Source of the DNA: Shewanella pneumatophori
GTDB lineage: Bacteria; Pseudomonadota; Gammaproteobacteria; Enterobacterales; Shewanellaceae
Direction of reading: 5' to 3'
NCBI RefSeq assembly: GCF_023283895.1
Contig: NZ_JAKILB010000010.1
Coordinates: 1 to 64,000, forward strand
Length of the DNA stretch: 64,000 nucleotides
Shown here: in pieces, positions 1 through 7,613 of the stretch
How positions within the stretch are numbered: position 1 is the first letter of the stretch
Layout: every line of letters begins with the position of its first letter
The notes under the pieces: model-generated
Database searches by the model: none
What the model saw: the letters and a program-made list of their open reading frames with translations, nothing else
Told to the model about the DNA's origin: nothing
Position numbers and translations under genes: made by a program

Positions 1-105
1 GAGTTGTGGCACCACCTGAATCCATTCCGAACTCAGAAGTGAAACGCAATATCGCCGATGGTAGTGTGGGGTCTCCCCATGTGAGAGTAGGTCATTTCCA
101 GGCGC
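1..105 (+). rRNA. rrf: 5S ribosomal RNA, 3' part (5' end outside window)
   Basis: The sequence matches the conserved gammaproteobacterial 5S rRNA from helix II onward: the CCGAACTCAGAAGTGAAAC block lies near 27-45 and the GATGGTAGTGTGGGGTCTCC block near 57-76, and it ends in the closing-stem strand CCAGGC at 98-103. About 10-15 bases of the 5' end are missing because the window begins inside the gene. It is the last gene of an rRNA operon that continues to the left. The exact 3' end is uncertain by a few bases. Confidence 0.95.
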
Positions 106-119
106 CAAATAACGAGAAA

Positions 120-147
120 GCCCGTTGCTAATGCAACGGGCTTTTTT
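120..147 (+). terminator. rRNA operon terminator
   Basis: A perfect 9-bp stem (GCCCGTTGC at 120-128 and GCAACGGGC at 133-141) with a 4-base loop is followed by six T residues. It stands 15 bases after the 5S rRNA, as expected for the intrinsic terminator of the operon. Confidence 0.93.
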
Positions 148-152
148 CGTTT

Positions 153-445
153 TTGTCTGGACTCTTTATTACGAGAATTGACCGAACGAACATGGGGAAA
201 TAAAAAGCCCGAACGCAGTGAGGTTCAGTACCCATGTGGAGGTCGATAAATGTTCCAGACAATATCGACACTTCCGTCATCCTTGGCGGTCGTAGGGTGA
301 AGCCCTTGTGCTTATCAAACGAAGTTTGATGCATGGGGTGAACGCGGAGAGCTTGTGACCTACAGGATGTAGGGAATGCCATTTATGCAGGAAGCATATA
401 AATGGCCTCGAAGCTGGCCATTTCCAGGCTTTAAATTAAGTGAAG
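153..445. repeat. Intergenic hairpin array after the rRNA operon
   Basis: This gene-free stretch is full of short inverted repeats: TTGTCTGGA 153-161 against TCCAGACAA 254-262; GTCGATA 242-248 against TATCGAC 263-269; ATCAAAC 314-320 against GTTTGAT 324-330 (loop GAA); CCTACA 359-364 against TGTAGG 368-373 (loop GGA); an imperfect pair at 380-404; and AATGGCC 401-407 against GGCCATT 416-422. The short open frames crossing it ignore this structure and are not credible genes. The make-up resembles the interspersed intergenic repeats seen in Shewanella genomes; that identification is from memory and needs a self-BLAST. Bases 417-429 also resemble the last bases of the 5S rRNA at 92-104. Confidence 0.6.
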
Positions 446-472
446 AAGCCACCTTATTAAGGTGGCTTTTTT
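446..472 (+). terminator. Second terminator downstream of the rRNA operon
   Basis: The 10-bp stem AAGCCACCTT (446-455) and AAGGTGGCTT (459-468) has a 3-base loop and runs into a T tail to 472. No gene lies directly upstream on the plus strand, so it probably backs up the rRNA terminator or ends a lost transcript. The hairpin could also act on the minus-strand gene at 519-872, although that side lacks a comparable T run. Confidence 0.75.
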
Positions 473-518
473 GCGTTTGGGCGCTTGTAAAATACAGATT
501 GGTATTATTACAGCAGAG

Positions 519-872
519 CTACTCTATACAGCTAACCTTGTCTTCACTATCCACTGTTAGCTCAAGTACTTTCATATATTGGTCGTGAGTCACTGAACCA
601 CAACGGCCATTTATGTACTCGCCTGACGATAAGCGTATTCGGTAGGCATATTCTCCTTCGGCCTGATCTGTGCTGTGATGAATGCGGGCTGTTTTGCTTG
701 GCGCGATATTATCAAATACGAGGTTATTGCTGGGGAGTGAAATTTCTACTCGGGTGAGGATCTGCCCTGATTGGTTGACTACTTTTACGCTTGGCATAAC
801 AAACAAGTACACGTTGTAAGCGATAAATATGCAAATAGCAGAAGCGAACAGAAATAATAGGCAATTGCGCAT
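519..872 (-). CDS. Hypothetical membrane-anchored protein, 117 aa
   Basis: I do not recognise a family. An N-terminal hydrophobic segment (about residues 4-26) looks like a membrane anchor or uncleaved signal. It is followed by a roughly 90-residue hydrophilic domain rich in beta-type sequence, with two cysteines (in NGRCGS and near the C-terminus in KVSCIE) that could form a disulfide in the periplasm. The start ATG at 872 is preceded on the minus strand by an AAGGAG-like site. It is a single gene; the plus-strand terminator at 446-472 lies beyond its end. Codon use looks native. Real gene likely, function unknown. Confidence 0.7.
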   Translation of the reverse strand: MRNCLLFLFASAICIFIAYNVYLFVMPSVKVVNQSGQILTRVEISLPSNNLVFDNIAPSKTARIHHSTDQAEGEYAYRIRLSSGEYINGRCGSVTHDQYMKVLELTVDSEDKVSCIE

Positions 873-1035
873 TTATACTCCTTATAAATTAGCAAAGCTG
901 GGGCGATATACACTTATATTGATTGGTGTAGATAGCTAAGTATAGAAAATAACTCCGTTATTTCATTTTATTTTTAAGAGTGGCTTTAGCAGGCTTGCAA
1001 GGAGCGCTTCTTGGGTCCTATAGAAAAATAGCTTA

Positions 1036-1698
1036 TTAGCCACGAGTTATAGTGATATCGCTGATATAACCTTGTTCACTGGCTTGTAGCGCTTGTTTTA
1101 GCATTGTGGCTGCTTCAGTTGCACTCATAAAGCTTTCTGTATTTGCTTGTTTACCACTGGCTGGCCAAAACCCGGTGTCCATACCGCCTGGGTAAACTGC
1201 TATTAGCTTCATTGGACTCGCTTTTAATTCTAATCGTACCGATTCGATTAAACCTTTTACTGCCCATTTTGCTGCACAGTAGGTTGACTCTTCGGCTTTA
1301 GCTGCAAGTGCCGCTGTAGACATCACAATGACGACAGTAACCGCTTGGTCTTTATAGCGTTTAACCGCTTCGCGAAGCATTAAAACCGCAGAGGTAATAT
1401 TGTTGTCTAGCAGTTGCTTGATTTGCGCTACTGATTGAGTCTCGATTGGACCAAAGTAGCCGCTGCCTGCGCAGTGGATGATCATACTAGGCGTGCTTGA
1501 TAAGGCGTCAAATAGATGCGTAACCGATTGCTCGTCGCTTAAGTCGCAAACATAGGAATTAGTCTGAGGTTTAATAGATTCGGCAACTTGTGCTAAACGT
1601 TCTGCATTACGGCCAGTAATCGCAATATCATCTTGCTCGGCATAAAGTTGAGCTAAAGAAGCTCCTAAACCACTGCTAGCGCCGGTAATTAATATCAT
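1036..1698 (-). CDS. SDR family NAD(P)-dependent oxidoreductase
   Basis: This is a classical short-chain dehydrogenase of 220 residues. The nucleotide-binding GASSGLG motif is at residues 6-12, an acidic residue follows in the VCDLSD segment, and the catalytic YCAAK motif is in place near residue 139 with a preceding serine in the VMSTAAL strand. The PGGMDTGF segment after strand 6 is normal for the family. The substrate cannot be told from sequence. It is the last of three leftward genes (aroQ, accB-like, this one); the 80-base gap to the accB-like gene leaves co-transcription open. In many gammaproteobacteria accC occupies this place. Confidence 0.88.
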   Translation of the reverse strand: MILITGASSGLGASLAQLYAEQDDIAITGRNAERLAQVAESIKPQTNSYVCDLSDEQSVTHLFDALSSTPSMIIHCAGSGYFGPIETQSVAQIKQLLDNNITSAVLMLREAVKRYKDQAVTVVIVMSTAALAAKAEESTYCAAKWAVKGLIESVRLELKASPMKLIAVYPGGMDTGFWPASGKQANTESFMSATEAATMLKQALQASEQGYISDITITRG

Positions 1699-1778
1699 TG
1701 CTTTAGAGTCCTTTATTGAAGCTTGTTTAGCCGAATATTTAGCTTACGAGCTAATCACTAGTTTTATGGTGTTGGTTA

Positions 1779-2246
1779 TTATTCGATTTCAATTAGCGGT
1801 TGCTCAAAATCAATCGCTTGGCCGTCATCAACTAGAATGGCACTAATTACACCGTCTTTATCTGCTGCAATACGGTTACTCATTGTCATAGCTTCAATGA
1901 TACAAACGATATCGCCAGCCTTCACTGTTTGACCTACATGGCAAAGTGGGGCTTGGCTTTGCTTATCAATTAAATAAACAGTACCGACCATAGGCGAAAT
2001 TAGCTGGTGTGGCTCATCATCGTTATAGCTACTTTCAGAATCACTATTATTAGGTTTGATTTGTTGGTTAGGTATTGCAGGGGCGACGCTACTTGCGGGG
2101 GCAAGGTAAGTCTGGTTATTAGCTTGTATCGGCACCGGGCTATGGCGACAAATACGTACTGACTCTTCACCTTCTTTTATCTCAAGCTCTGCAATATCAG
2201 ACTCTTGTACTAGCTCGATGAGTTTTTTGATTTTACGAATATCCAT
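1779..2246 (-). CDS. AccB-like protein lacking the biotinyl lysine
   Basis: The 155-residue protein keeps the AccB layout. Its N-terminus, MDIRKIKKLIELVQES, is almost identical to E. coli AccB. A 40-residue polar linker follows, then a C-terminal biotinyl/lipoyl fold from about residue 82 (ISPMVGTVY). The biotinylation motif, normally EAMKM, reads EAMTM here: residue 121 is threonine, codon ACA instead of AAA/AAG, so BirA cannot modify it. The thumb loop is also altered (LIDKQSQAPLCHVG). It follows aroQ by 13 bases, the usual aroQ-accB order, but no accC follows. A diverged paralogue with a non-carrier role, or a gene on the way to loss, seems more likely than the housekeeping copy, which should be elsewhere. 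A base-call error is possible. Confidence 0.85.
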   Translation of the reverse strand: MDIRKIKKLIELVQESDIAELEIKEGEESVRICRHSPVPIQANNQTYLAPASSVAPAIPNQQIKPNNSDSESSYNDDEPHQLISPMVGTVYLIDKQSQAPLCHVGQTVKAGDIVCIIEAMTMSNRIAADKDGVISAILVDDGQAIDFEQPLIEIE

Positions 2247-2259
2247 ACGAGACTAGACC

Positions 2260-2712
2260 TTAATGTTTATCTGAAGTGCGTAAGCGTGCAACTGCGGCTT
2301 GTAAGGCAAACTGGTAACCTTGGGCACCTAAACCACAAATAACGCCGATAGCTTTGTCTGAGAAGTAGGAATGATGCCTAAAAGGCTCACGGCTATGTAC
2401 ATTAGATAAATGCACCTCGATAAATGGAATGGCAACACCTAAAATGGCATCACGCAACGCAACGCTGGTATGCGTAAAAGCGGCAGGATTGATAATAATC
2501 ATATCTGCATCAGTGTTATGGATTGCTTCAATTAACAAGTGCTCGGCGTTTGACTGGATATGCTCTAACTGAACATTGGCCTGCGCAGCACTTTGAGTGA
2601 GATCCTGTACGATTTTATCAAGCGTATCATGGCCGTAATGTCCGGGTTCACGGCGCCCAAGTAAATTTAAATTAGGACCATTAACTAATAAGATTTTTGC
2701 TTGGTTGCTCAT
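2260..2712 (-). CDS. aroQ: Type II 3-dehydroquinate dehydratase
   Basis: It dehydrates 3-dehydroquinate to 3-dehydroshikimate in the shikimate pathway. The protein is about 150 residues, normal for type II enzymes. The N-terminal [17 protein letters not shown] segment contains the flexible lid arginine and catalytic tyrosine. The asparagine-rich [17 protein letters not shown] segment and the EVHLSN motif with the catalytic histidine are intact, and so is the substrate-binding REPFRHHSY region. The ATG at 2712 was chosen over an upstream start at 2781 because AAGGGA lies 8 bases before it and the family begins there. The accB-like gene follows closely. It may be a second copy in the genome, given the unusual partner. 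Confidence 0.93.
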   Translation of the reverse strand: MSNQAKILLVNGPNLNLLGRREPGHYGHDTLDKIVQDLTQSAAQANVQLEHIQSNAEHLLIEAIHNTDADMIIINPAAFTHTSVALRDAILGVAIPFIEVHLSNVHSREPFRHHSYFSDKAIGVICGLGAQGYQFALQAAVARLRTSDKH

Positions 2713-2847
2713 GGAAATTCCCTTGCAATACATAAATGTGGCGGAAAAGAATAGCTTTACCTTTACCACTGATTTCAACAAAAAAATGCTGGTTTGTCGA
2801 TTATTGTTCTGTGAAAGCTAAAAAATGTAACTTTGCTGCTTTAGTTG

Positions 2848-3270
2848 CTAATAACTGGCTTTGTTTTGCCTTAGGGCTTTAGTCGCGCCTTTTTGCTTTT
2901 TAGCATCAACTCGGCGACGTTGGCTGCCTTTAGTCGGCTTAGTTGCAATCCGTTTTTTCTGCACGCTATTAACACTGGCGACTAAAGCAATAAATTGTTC
3001 AAGCGCGGTTTGGCGGTTAAAGTCTTGGCTGCGGCTTTGTTGGCACTTAATAATGATTTTGCCGCTTTTGGTAATGCGATGGTCAGCTTTGGCAAGTAAG
3101 CGTTGCTGATAAAACTCAGGCAGTGAAGAGTTGCTAATATCAAAAATAAGCTGGGCAGCAGTAGACACTTTATTGAGATGTTGCCCGCCTGCACCACTTG
3201 AGCGAATGAATTGCCATTCTAGTTCACTGTCTTGAATCGAGACTGAATTTGATATTTTGATAAGTGCCAA
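2848..3270 (-). CDS. arfB: Alternative ribosome-rescue factor ArfB (YaeJ)
   Basis: ArfB is a release-factor-like peptidyl-tRNA hydrolase that frees ribosomes stalled on non-stop mRNAs. The 140-residue protein has the catalytic GGQ in SSGAGGQHLNKV (about residues 25-36) and the characteristic basic C-terminal tail (KKRIATKPTKGSQRRR and on) that enters the empty mRNA channel. The length matches E. coli YaeJ, and it lacks the codon-recognition domains of RF1/RF2. It stands alone, about 70 bases upstream of aroQ. Confidence 0.92.
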   Translation of the reverse strand: MALIKISNSVSIQDSELEWQFIRSSGAGGQHLNKVSTAAQLIFDISNSSLPEFYQQRLLAKADHRITKSGKIIIKCQQSRSQDFNRQTALEQFIALVASVNSVQKKRIATKPTKGSQRRRVDAKKQKGATKALRQNKASY

Positions 3271-3452
3271 AGCAGTACGCCTATTATTGATGGTTTACCT
3301 TACGCGTAACTAGGCGTAGGCTCTTAAATTTCCTTTGCTCAATATTAACAGACTTTTAGTCGAAATAAGGCAATGCTTAACTTTTCCTTAGCGGCGGGTT
3401 TGCTATTATCAAGCAATGTTCCAATCACTTTTGATAATTACGGAGCCGAAGT

Positions 3453-3812
3453 ATGCTGTGTAAGATCCCTGATATTACTGAGGGTGTGATCAGTTTATTT
3501 GCCAGTGGGCGCTTATCTACCGAAGATTATGGCCAGATAATGCAGCCGCTTATTGAAAGCTACCGCGACTCAAGCGGTAAGATTTGTATTTACGTAGAAG
3601 CTGACGTGTTGCTTGAAGGCTGGCAGCAACAATCGTTAGCCGGTAGTGGCGAAGTACAATTACCTAATTTTGATGCCTTAGTGCTGGTTGGCGGGCCTGA
3701 TTGGTTCGGTAATGCAGTGAGGTTGATGGGGCCATTTATGCAAGGAGAAGTTGCATGGTATCCATTAGAGCAAAAAGAGTTGGCTATAGAATGGATAGCT
3801 GCGCGAACTTAA
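3453..3812 (+). CDS. SpoIIAA-like (STAS/SEC14-type) protein
   Basis: The 119-residue soluble protein fits the SpoIIAA-like family widespread in marine gammaproteobacteria. It has an N-terminal strand with EGVISLFASGRLS, a central ICIYVEADVLLEGW segment and a C-terminal VGGPDWFGNAVRLM/EVAWYPLEQKELAIEWI region typical of the family. Members are thought to bind lipophilic ligands or act as anti-sigma-antagonist-like folds; the role here is unknown. A GGAG site 8 bases before the ATG supports the start. It is monocistronic. Confidence 0.8.
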   Translation: MLCKIPDITEGVISLFASGRLSTEDYGQIMQPLIESYRDSSGKICIYVEADVLLEGWQQQSLAGSGEVQLPNFDALVLVGGPDWFGNAVRLMGPFMQGEVAWYPLEQKELAIEWIAART

Positions 3813-3878
3813 TGCAGATCTTGTTATAATCGCCCTAAGCAGATTTTATTTTAGTCATCATTTTAGAAGGATTTACCC

Positions 3879-4055
3879 ATGTCGTTATCTAAGCTGTCTG
3901 GTTTGTCATTAGTTTGTGCATTAGTTTTTGGCTTAAGCGCTTGTGCTCCAGAAGTAGGCAGTGAAGCTTGGTGCAAGCAAATGAAAGAAAAACCATCAGG
4001 TGATTGGACGGCTAATGAAGCCACTGACTACGCTAAACATTGCGTATTTAAGTAA
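3879..4055 (+). CDS. Small DUF3012 lipoprotein, 58 aa
   Basis: This short frame has an AGAAGG ribosome site before its ATG. It encodes a lipoprotein signal ending in the lipobox LSAC (cysteine near residue 22), then a mature region of about 36 residues (APEVGSEAWCKQMKEKPSGD and on to KHCVFK). That mature sequence matches the DUF3012 family of small gammaproteobacterial lipoproteins, whose function is unknown. Two further cysteines could form a disulfide. The hairpin at 4095-4137 may end its transcript. Confidence 0.85.
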   Translation: MSLSKLSGLSLVCALVFGLSACAPEVGSEAWCKQMKEKPSGDWTANEATDYAKHCVFK

Positions 4056-4094
4056 ATATTAATTACTTAATTAGTTAAAAAAGAAAGTGAGAGC

Positions 4095-4137
4095 AAGTTC
4101 ACTAACAACTCGATAATATCTTGTTTGCAGTGAACTT
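4095..4137 (+). terminator. Possible terminator or control hairpin
   Basis: The 9-base arms AAGTTCACT (4095-4103) and AGTGAACTT (4129-4137) are perfect complements with a 25-base loop. It lies between the DUF3012 gene and the metal-efflux region, and a short T-rich stretch follows. It could end the upstream transcript or be an operator for the His-rich gene; the long loop makes termination uncertain. Confidence 0.4.
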
Positions 4138-4211
4138 TCGTTTATTATGCCGGTCAGAATTGTTACCGCTAGCTAATGCAGTAGCATAGCCAATAATACA
4201 ATAGGTCAACT

Positions 4212-4649
4212 TTGCGTCTATTTACTCCTCAATCTCTATACAAAATGGCAGCTGCGCTGATTGCCGTTGTTGTTCTGCAATTTGTAGGCGGCAACCTTGG
4301 CATGCACCAGTTACATTTAGGAGAGCATGAAGAGGAAAGTGCCGCTCATCCGCATATTCAATTTACCGCTGATGTGATTACTCTTGCTGAGTGTGTTGAT
4401 TGTGCTTGTGCATTTGACTCCCCTGAGCAAGCTGCTGAGCTAGAAGTCGCTCATAGCCATACGGTAAGTAAAACTGAATCTAAGAACTTTGACCTTTGTT
4501 TAGATTGTCCGTGCCATGGTGGTCATGTCACTGCTATGTCTCACGTAGCAATCGTTCCATCTGTCCCAGTTGGTGATGTGCTTAATAGCATTGATGGACA
4601 ATATTTACCTCCTGAACAGCTTCCTAATTACCGCCCTCCAATCGTTTAA
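4212..4649 (+). CDS. His/Cys-rich secreted protein preceding RND metal efflux genes
   Basis: I do not recognise a named family. About 145 residues: an N-terminal hydrophobic segment (residues 12-28, KMAAALIAVVVLQFVGG) suggests a signal or anchor. The rest holds histidine and cysteine clusters (MHQLHLGEHEEES, CVDCACAF, CLDCPCHGGH) that look like soft-metal ligands. It stands 331 bases upstream of the CzcCBA-type operon in the same direction, so a periplasmic metal-binding or sensing role in metal resistance is a reasonable inference. The start could be TTG at 4212, with AGGT 5 bases upstream, or ATG at 4245. Confidence 0.75.
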   Translation: MRLFTPQSLYKMAAALIAVVVLQFVGGNLGMHQLHLGEHEEESAAHPHIQFTADVITLAECVDCACAFDSPEQAAELEVAHSHTVSKTESKNFDLCLDCPCHGGHVTAMSHVAIVPSVPVGDVLNSIDGQYLPPEQLPNYRPPIV

Positions 4650-4980
4650 TCCTTTGATATTGAAGTACCACTAAGTCTTAATCATTACTGCTAACTCAGC
4701 TGTGATATTAACGCTTTTATTCATGCTCATATTGGCGCCGTTACTCGCCCGGATATTGGCATAAAAGTCATACTTCAATGTCGTTAAATCTCTATCAAAT
4801 ACGGTGTGTTTTTTGCGGTTAACTTACTGATCTCGAGTGTTACTGAATCAGGTTGACTGACTAAATCTACACCAAGCTAATATTGATTTAGGCCCTTGTA
4901 TTCAAGCCTTTTAACTTCTGGCTAGCGCTATTGCTAGGCCAGATTAATCATGTGCTTATTACTGGGTAACAGGATTTTTG
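4650..4980. other. Intergenic region upstream of metal-efflux operon
   Basis: No gene is seen in these 331 bases. A 9-base inverted pair, ATTGAAGTA near 4659 and TACTTCAAT near 4773, spans about 100 bases and may be fortuitous. The stretch should hold the promoter of the efflux operon, but no convincing MerR- or CopR-type operator could be picked by eye. Confidence 0.4.
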
Positions 4981-6309
4981 ATGAAAAAAACGATAATCGC
5001 GACTCTGCTGCTAAGCATCTTAGGCGGTGCGACTGGTATAGCTACTGCAGCAACGACTGCAAATGGCGCAATGACCTCGCCATTAATGGCAAGCGCAGTA
5101 GTTCAGATACAGCAAAACGAGCAAAATGCTCAGTTTAGCCAATGGCTGCCACAAGTGATGGCACGCTTTAATAGTTTACCTGAAGTGCAAGCTCATGCCG
5201 CGCAGGCTGAACAAGCTAAGCTCAGTATCGCTGCCGCTGATAAAGCGGTTTATAACCCTGAGCTAGGTTTGGGCTATCAAAATGCGACAGAAGATACCTA
5301 TAGCATTGATATTAGCCAAACCATTGATTGGGCTAACAAACGCGGCGCCGCCACTCGAATAGCCCAGCTTGAAAGTGAGATCTTATTTTCGAGTATCATA
5401 CTTGAGCGTAATCAAATGTTGGCTGAGCGCCTACAGGCGTTAGCGAATCAAAGTCAGGCACGCAAGGCACTTGAATTTCAACAGCAACAGTTCAAATTAG
5501 CTAAGGCGCAGCTCGATATAGCCCGCCAACGCACTGAAGTGGGTGATCTATCAAGTGTTGAACTGCAGCTGATGCAGCTTGATGTGGCCAGTAATGCTGC
5601 TGATTACGCGCTAGCCGAGCAAGAGTCTATCAACGCCGACGGTGCCGTTTTAGCCCTGTTTGGTGAGCATGAACTGCCGTTTGCTGATTTCGTTAATAGC
5701 TTAACTCAGCAAGCCAATAATCTTGATGTATCACCACAATTGCCTGCACTCAAAAGTGCTTACCAGCAAGTGTTAGTGGCTAAGGTGACTGCAGAACAAG
5801 CCAAAGCAGATTCAAGTGCAGACCCGAGTATTAGCTTAAGCGCAGAGCGTGAAGGCGATGAAAACAAGGTTGGGCTTGGCTTATCTATTCCACTGCAAAT
5901 CCGCAACAACTATAGCGAAGCGATTGCCGTTGCCAATCAAGGCATCATCATCGCTGAGCAAACATATCTGGCTCAAGAACGATCCTTACTGCAGCAACAA
6001 GCGCAGTTTTCATTGAGCTTTCCAAGGCTTGCTGCACGTTATCAAGATTGGAGTGAACTTGTTCTGACCTCTGGTGCTCAGGCAGCAAAGTCATTGTCAC
6101 AACAATGGCAGTCTGGCGACATCAACACCAGTGATTATCTGCAAAGCCAAAGACAAATGAGTGGCAGCTATTTAGCCGGCTTGGGGCTTGAATCAGCCCT
6201 TTATACGAGCTGGCTCAGTTGGATGGGCGATAGCGGGCAATTAGAAGATTACTTGAATCGCCAATTACCAAGTCAAGGTGCTGTTGCATCGGCTCCGGTG
6301 CAGAATTAA
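4981..6309 (+). CDS. TolC-family outer-membrane factor of metal RND pump (CzcC-like)
   Basis: About 442 residues with a signal peptide ending near residue 24 (GGATGIATA-A) and two long alpha-helical repeats of the outer-membrane efflux protein type, rich in Q, A and L. Such proteins form the outer-membrane channel that takes substrate from a periplasmic adaptor and an RND pump. The ATG at 4981 is preferred to the overlapping TTG at 4978 because AGGA lies 6 bases before it. It is the first gene of a three-gene operon whose other members are the adaptor and a heavy-metal RND pump, so the CzcC class is assigned largely from context. Confidence 0.88.
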   Translation: MKKTIIATLLLSILGGATGIATAATTANGAMTSPLMASAVVQIQQNEQNAQFSQWLPQVMARFNSLPEVQAHAAQAEQAKLSIAAADKAVYNPELGLGYQNATEDTYSIDISQTIDWANKRGAATRIAQLESEILFSSIILERNQMLAERLQALANQSQARKALEFQQQQFKLAKAQLDIARQRTEVGDLSSVELQLMQLDVASNAADYALAEQESINADGAVLALFGEHELPFADFVNSLTQQANNLDVSPQLPALKSAYQQVLVAKVTAEQAKADSSADPSISLSAEREGDENKVGLGLSIPLQIRNNYSEAIAVANQGIIIAEQTYLAQERSLLQQQAQFSLSFPRLAARYQDWSELVLTSGAQAAKSLSQQWQSGDINTSDYLQSQRQMSGSYLAGLGLESALYTSWLSWMGDSGQLEDYLNRQLPSQGAVASAPVQN

Positions 6310-6323
6310 TAAGGGCTTTGAAA

Positions 6324-7601
6324 ATGAAAACAAAAACTAATCTAGTCACACAAAAAGCGATGTGTACCGATATGAATAGCGCAGTGAAATTGAATACCTC
6401 TAACTTTAACGTTTTCGGCTTAAACGCCATCACCCGAGCTATGAGTTTTGGCTTATTAATCTCTTTGTCTACAGCATTGGTGTTGCCTGCGATTGCGACC
6501 GCCGGTGACGAGCATGATCACGCTGCGGAAACGGCAGTGGTTAAGGTAGTTAAAGAGGCTGATGATGGCCACGGCCATGGCGCGGAAGAAGCTGAAGACA
6601 CCCACGGCATTGTATTAACCTCGGAGCAAAAAAACTTAGCGGGCATTAAAGTTGCGCAGTTAAGTGAGCAAACCTTTAGCTTAGAGGCCGTGGCAACCGC
6701 TACGTTAGTGGTGGATAGAGACAGAACCGTAACTATTGCTCCACAGGTTGATGTGCGTGTTTTAAAAAGAAGCGTGGTACCTGGCCAGGAGGTGAGTAAA
6801 GGCGACGTGTTACTTACACTTGGCGGTGTTGCGGTTGCTCAAGCCCAAGCTGATTACATTAACGCAGCTGCAGAGTGGAGCCGAGTTAAGCGCATGAGCT
6901 CTAGCGCTGTGAGTGCTAGTCGCCGCTTACAAGCCCAGGTAGATGCAGAGCTTAAACGTGCCACCTTAGAAGCGATGAAGATGACTCCTGCGCAAATTAC
7001 GGCACTGGCAGATGCGCCTGAAACCATTGGTAGTTATCAACTGATTGCGCCAATAAGCGGCCGTGTGCAGCAAGACATCGCCATGCTAGGGCAAATAATT
7101 CCTGCAGGAACAGCGTTAATGCAGTTAACCGATGAGTCGCATTTATGGGTTGAGGCTGAGCTAACACCAGTACAGGCTGAAAAGGTCAGTATTGGCAGTA
7201 AAACTGTAGTTAAGGTGGGTGATAAGAGCTTAGAGGGCACGATTATTGGTCGTTCGCATGAGCTAGATAGCGTGACTCGCACCGAGCAAATTTTAGTGGC
7301 ATTTGAAAATGCAGGTCATGTATTACATGCGGGACAATTTGCTGAATTGTATCTTCCTGATGCATCTGAAGGTGGGGTGATTTTGCCGGATAGCGCGTTA
7401 ACTCGCAGCAGTGATGGTCATTGGCAGGTGTTTGTTGAAAGTGTTGAGGGTTTTACTGCGCTAGAGATTGAAGTTGTTGAACGTCAGCGCGGTATGAACC
7501 TAGTGCGCGGTTTGGCTAAAGATGCTCAAGTCGTGATCTCTGGGGCGTTCATTCTAGCTTCTGAGCAAGCGAAATCTGGCTTCGATATTCACAATCACTA
7601 A
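6324..7601 (+). CDS. Periplasmic adaptor (membrane fusion protein) of metal RND pump, CzcB-like
   Basis: About 425 residues. A long N-terminal leader ends in a hydrophobic segment (AMSFGLLISLSTALVLPAIA). The mature N-terminus is rich in histidine (DEHDH, DDGHGHGAEE) and the protein ends in FDIHNH, which suggests direct metal binding. Adaptor features follow: a barrel-sandwich half with VVPGQEVSKGDVLLTLGG, a short helical hairpin (about residues 180-220) and a second half with LIAPISGRVQQDIAMLGQ. ATG 6324 has AAGGG 8 bases upstream and is better than TTG 6318. It is 14 bases behind the outer-membrane gene and 12 before the pump. Confidence 0.9.
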   Translation: MKTKTNLVTQKAMCTDMNSAVKLNTSNFNVFGLNAITRAMSFGLLISLSTALVLPAIATAGDEHDHAAETAVVKVVKEADDGHGHGAEEAEDTHGIVLTSEQKNLAGIKVAQLSEQTFSLEAVATATLVVDRDRTVTIAPQVDVRVLKRSVVPGQEVSKGDVLLTLGGVAVAQAQADYINAAAEWSRVKRMSSSAVSASRRLQAQVDAELKRATLEAMKMTPAQITALADAPETIGSYQLIAPISGRVQQDIAMLGQIIPAGTALMQLTDESHLWVEAELTPVQAEKVSIGSKTVVKVGDKSLEGTIIGRSHELDSVTRTEQILVAFENAGHVLHAGQFAELYLPDASEGGVILPDSALTRSSDGHWQVFVESVEGFTALEIEVVERQRGMNLVRGLAKDAQVVISGAFILASEQAKSGFDIHNH

Positions 7602-7613
7602 GAGACTCTCATT

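Noticed and set aside
128..588. Open frames of 84 and 70 codons across the region after the 5S rRNA
   Set aside because: They run through the rRNA terminator, the hairpin array and the second terminator, have no ribosome site and low-quality composition. They are by-products of the repeats.
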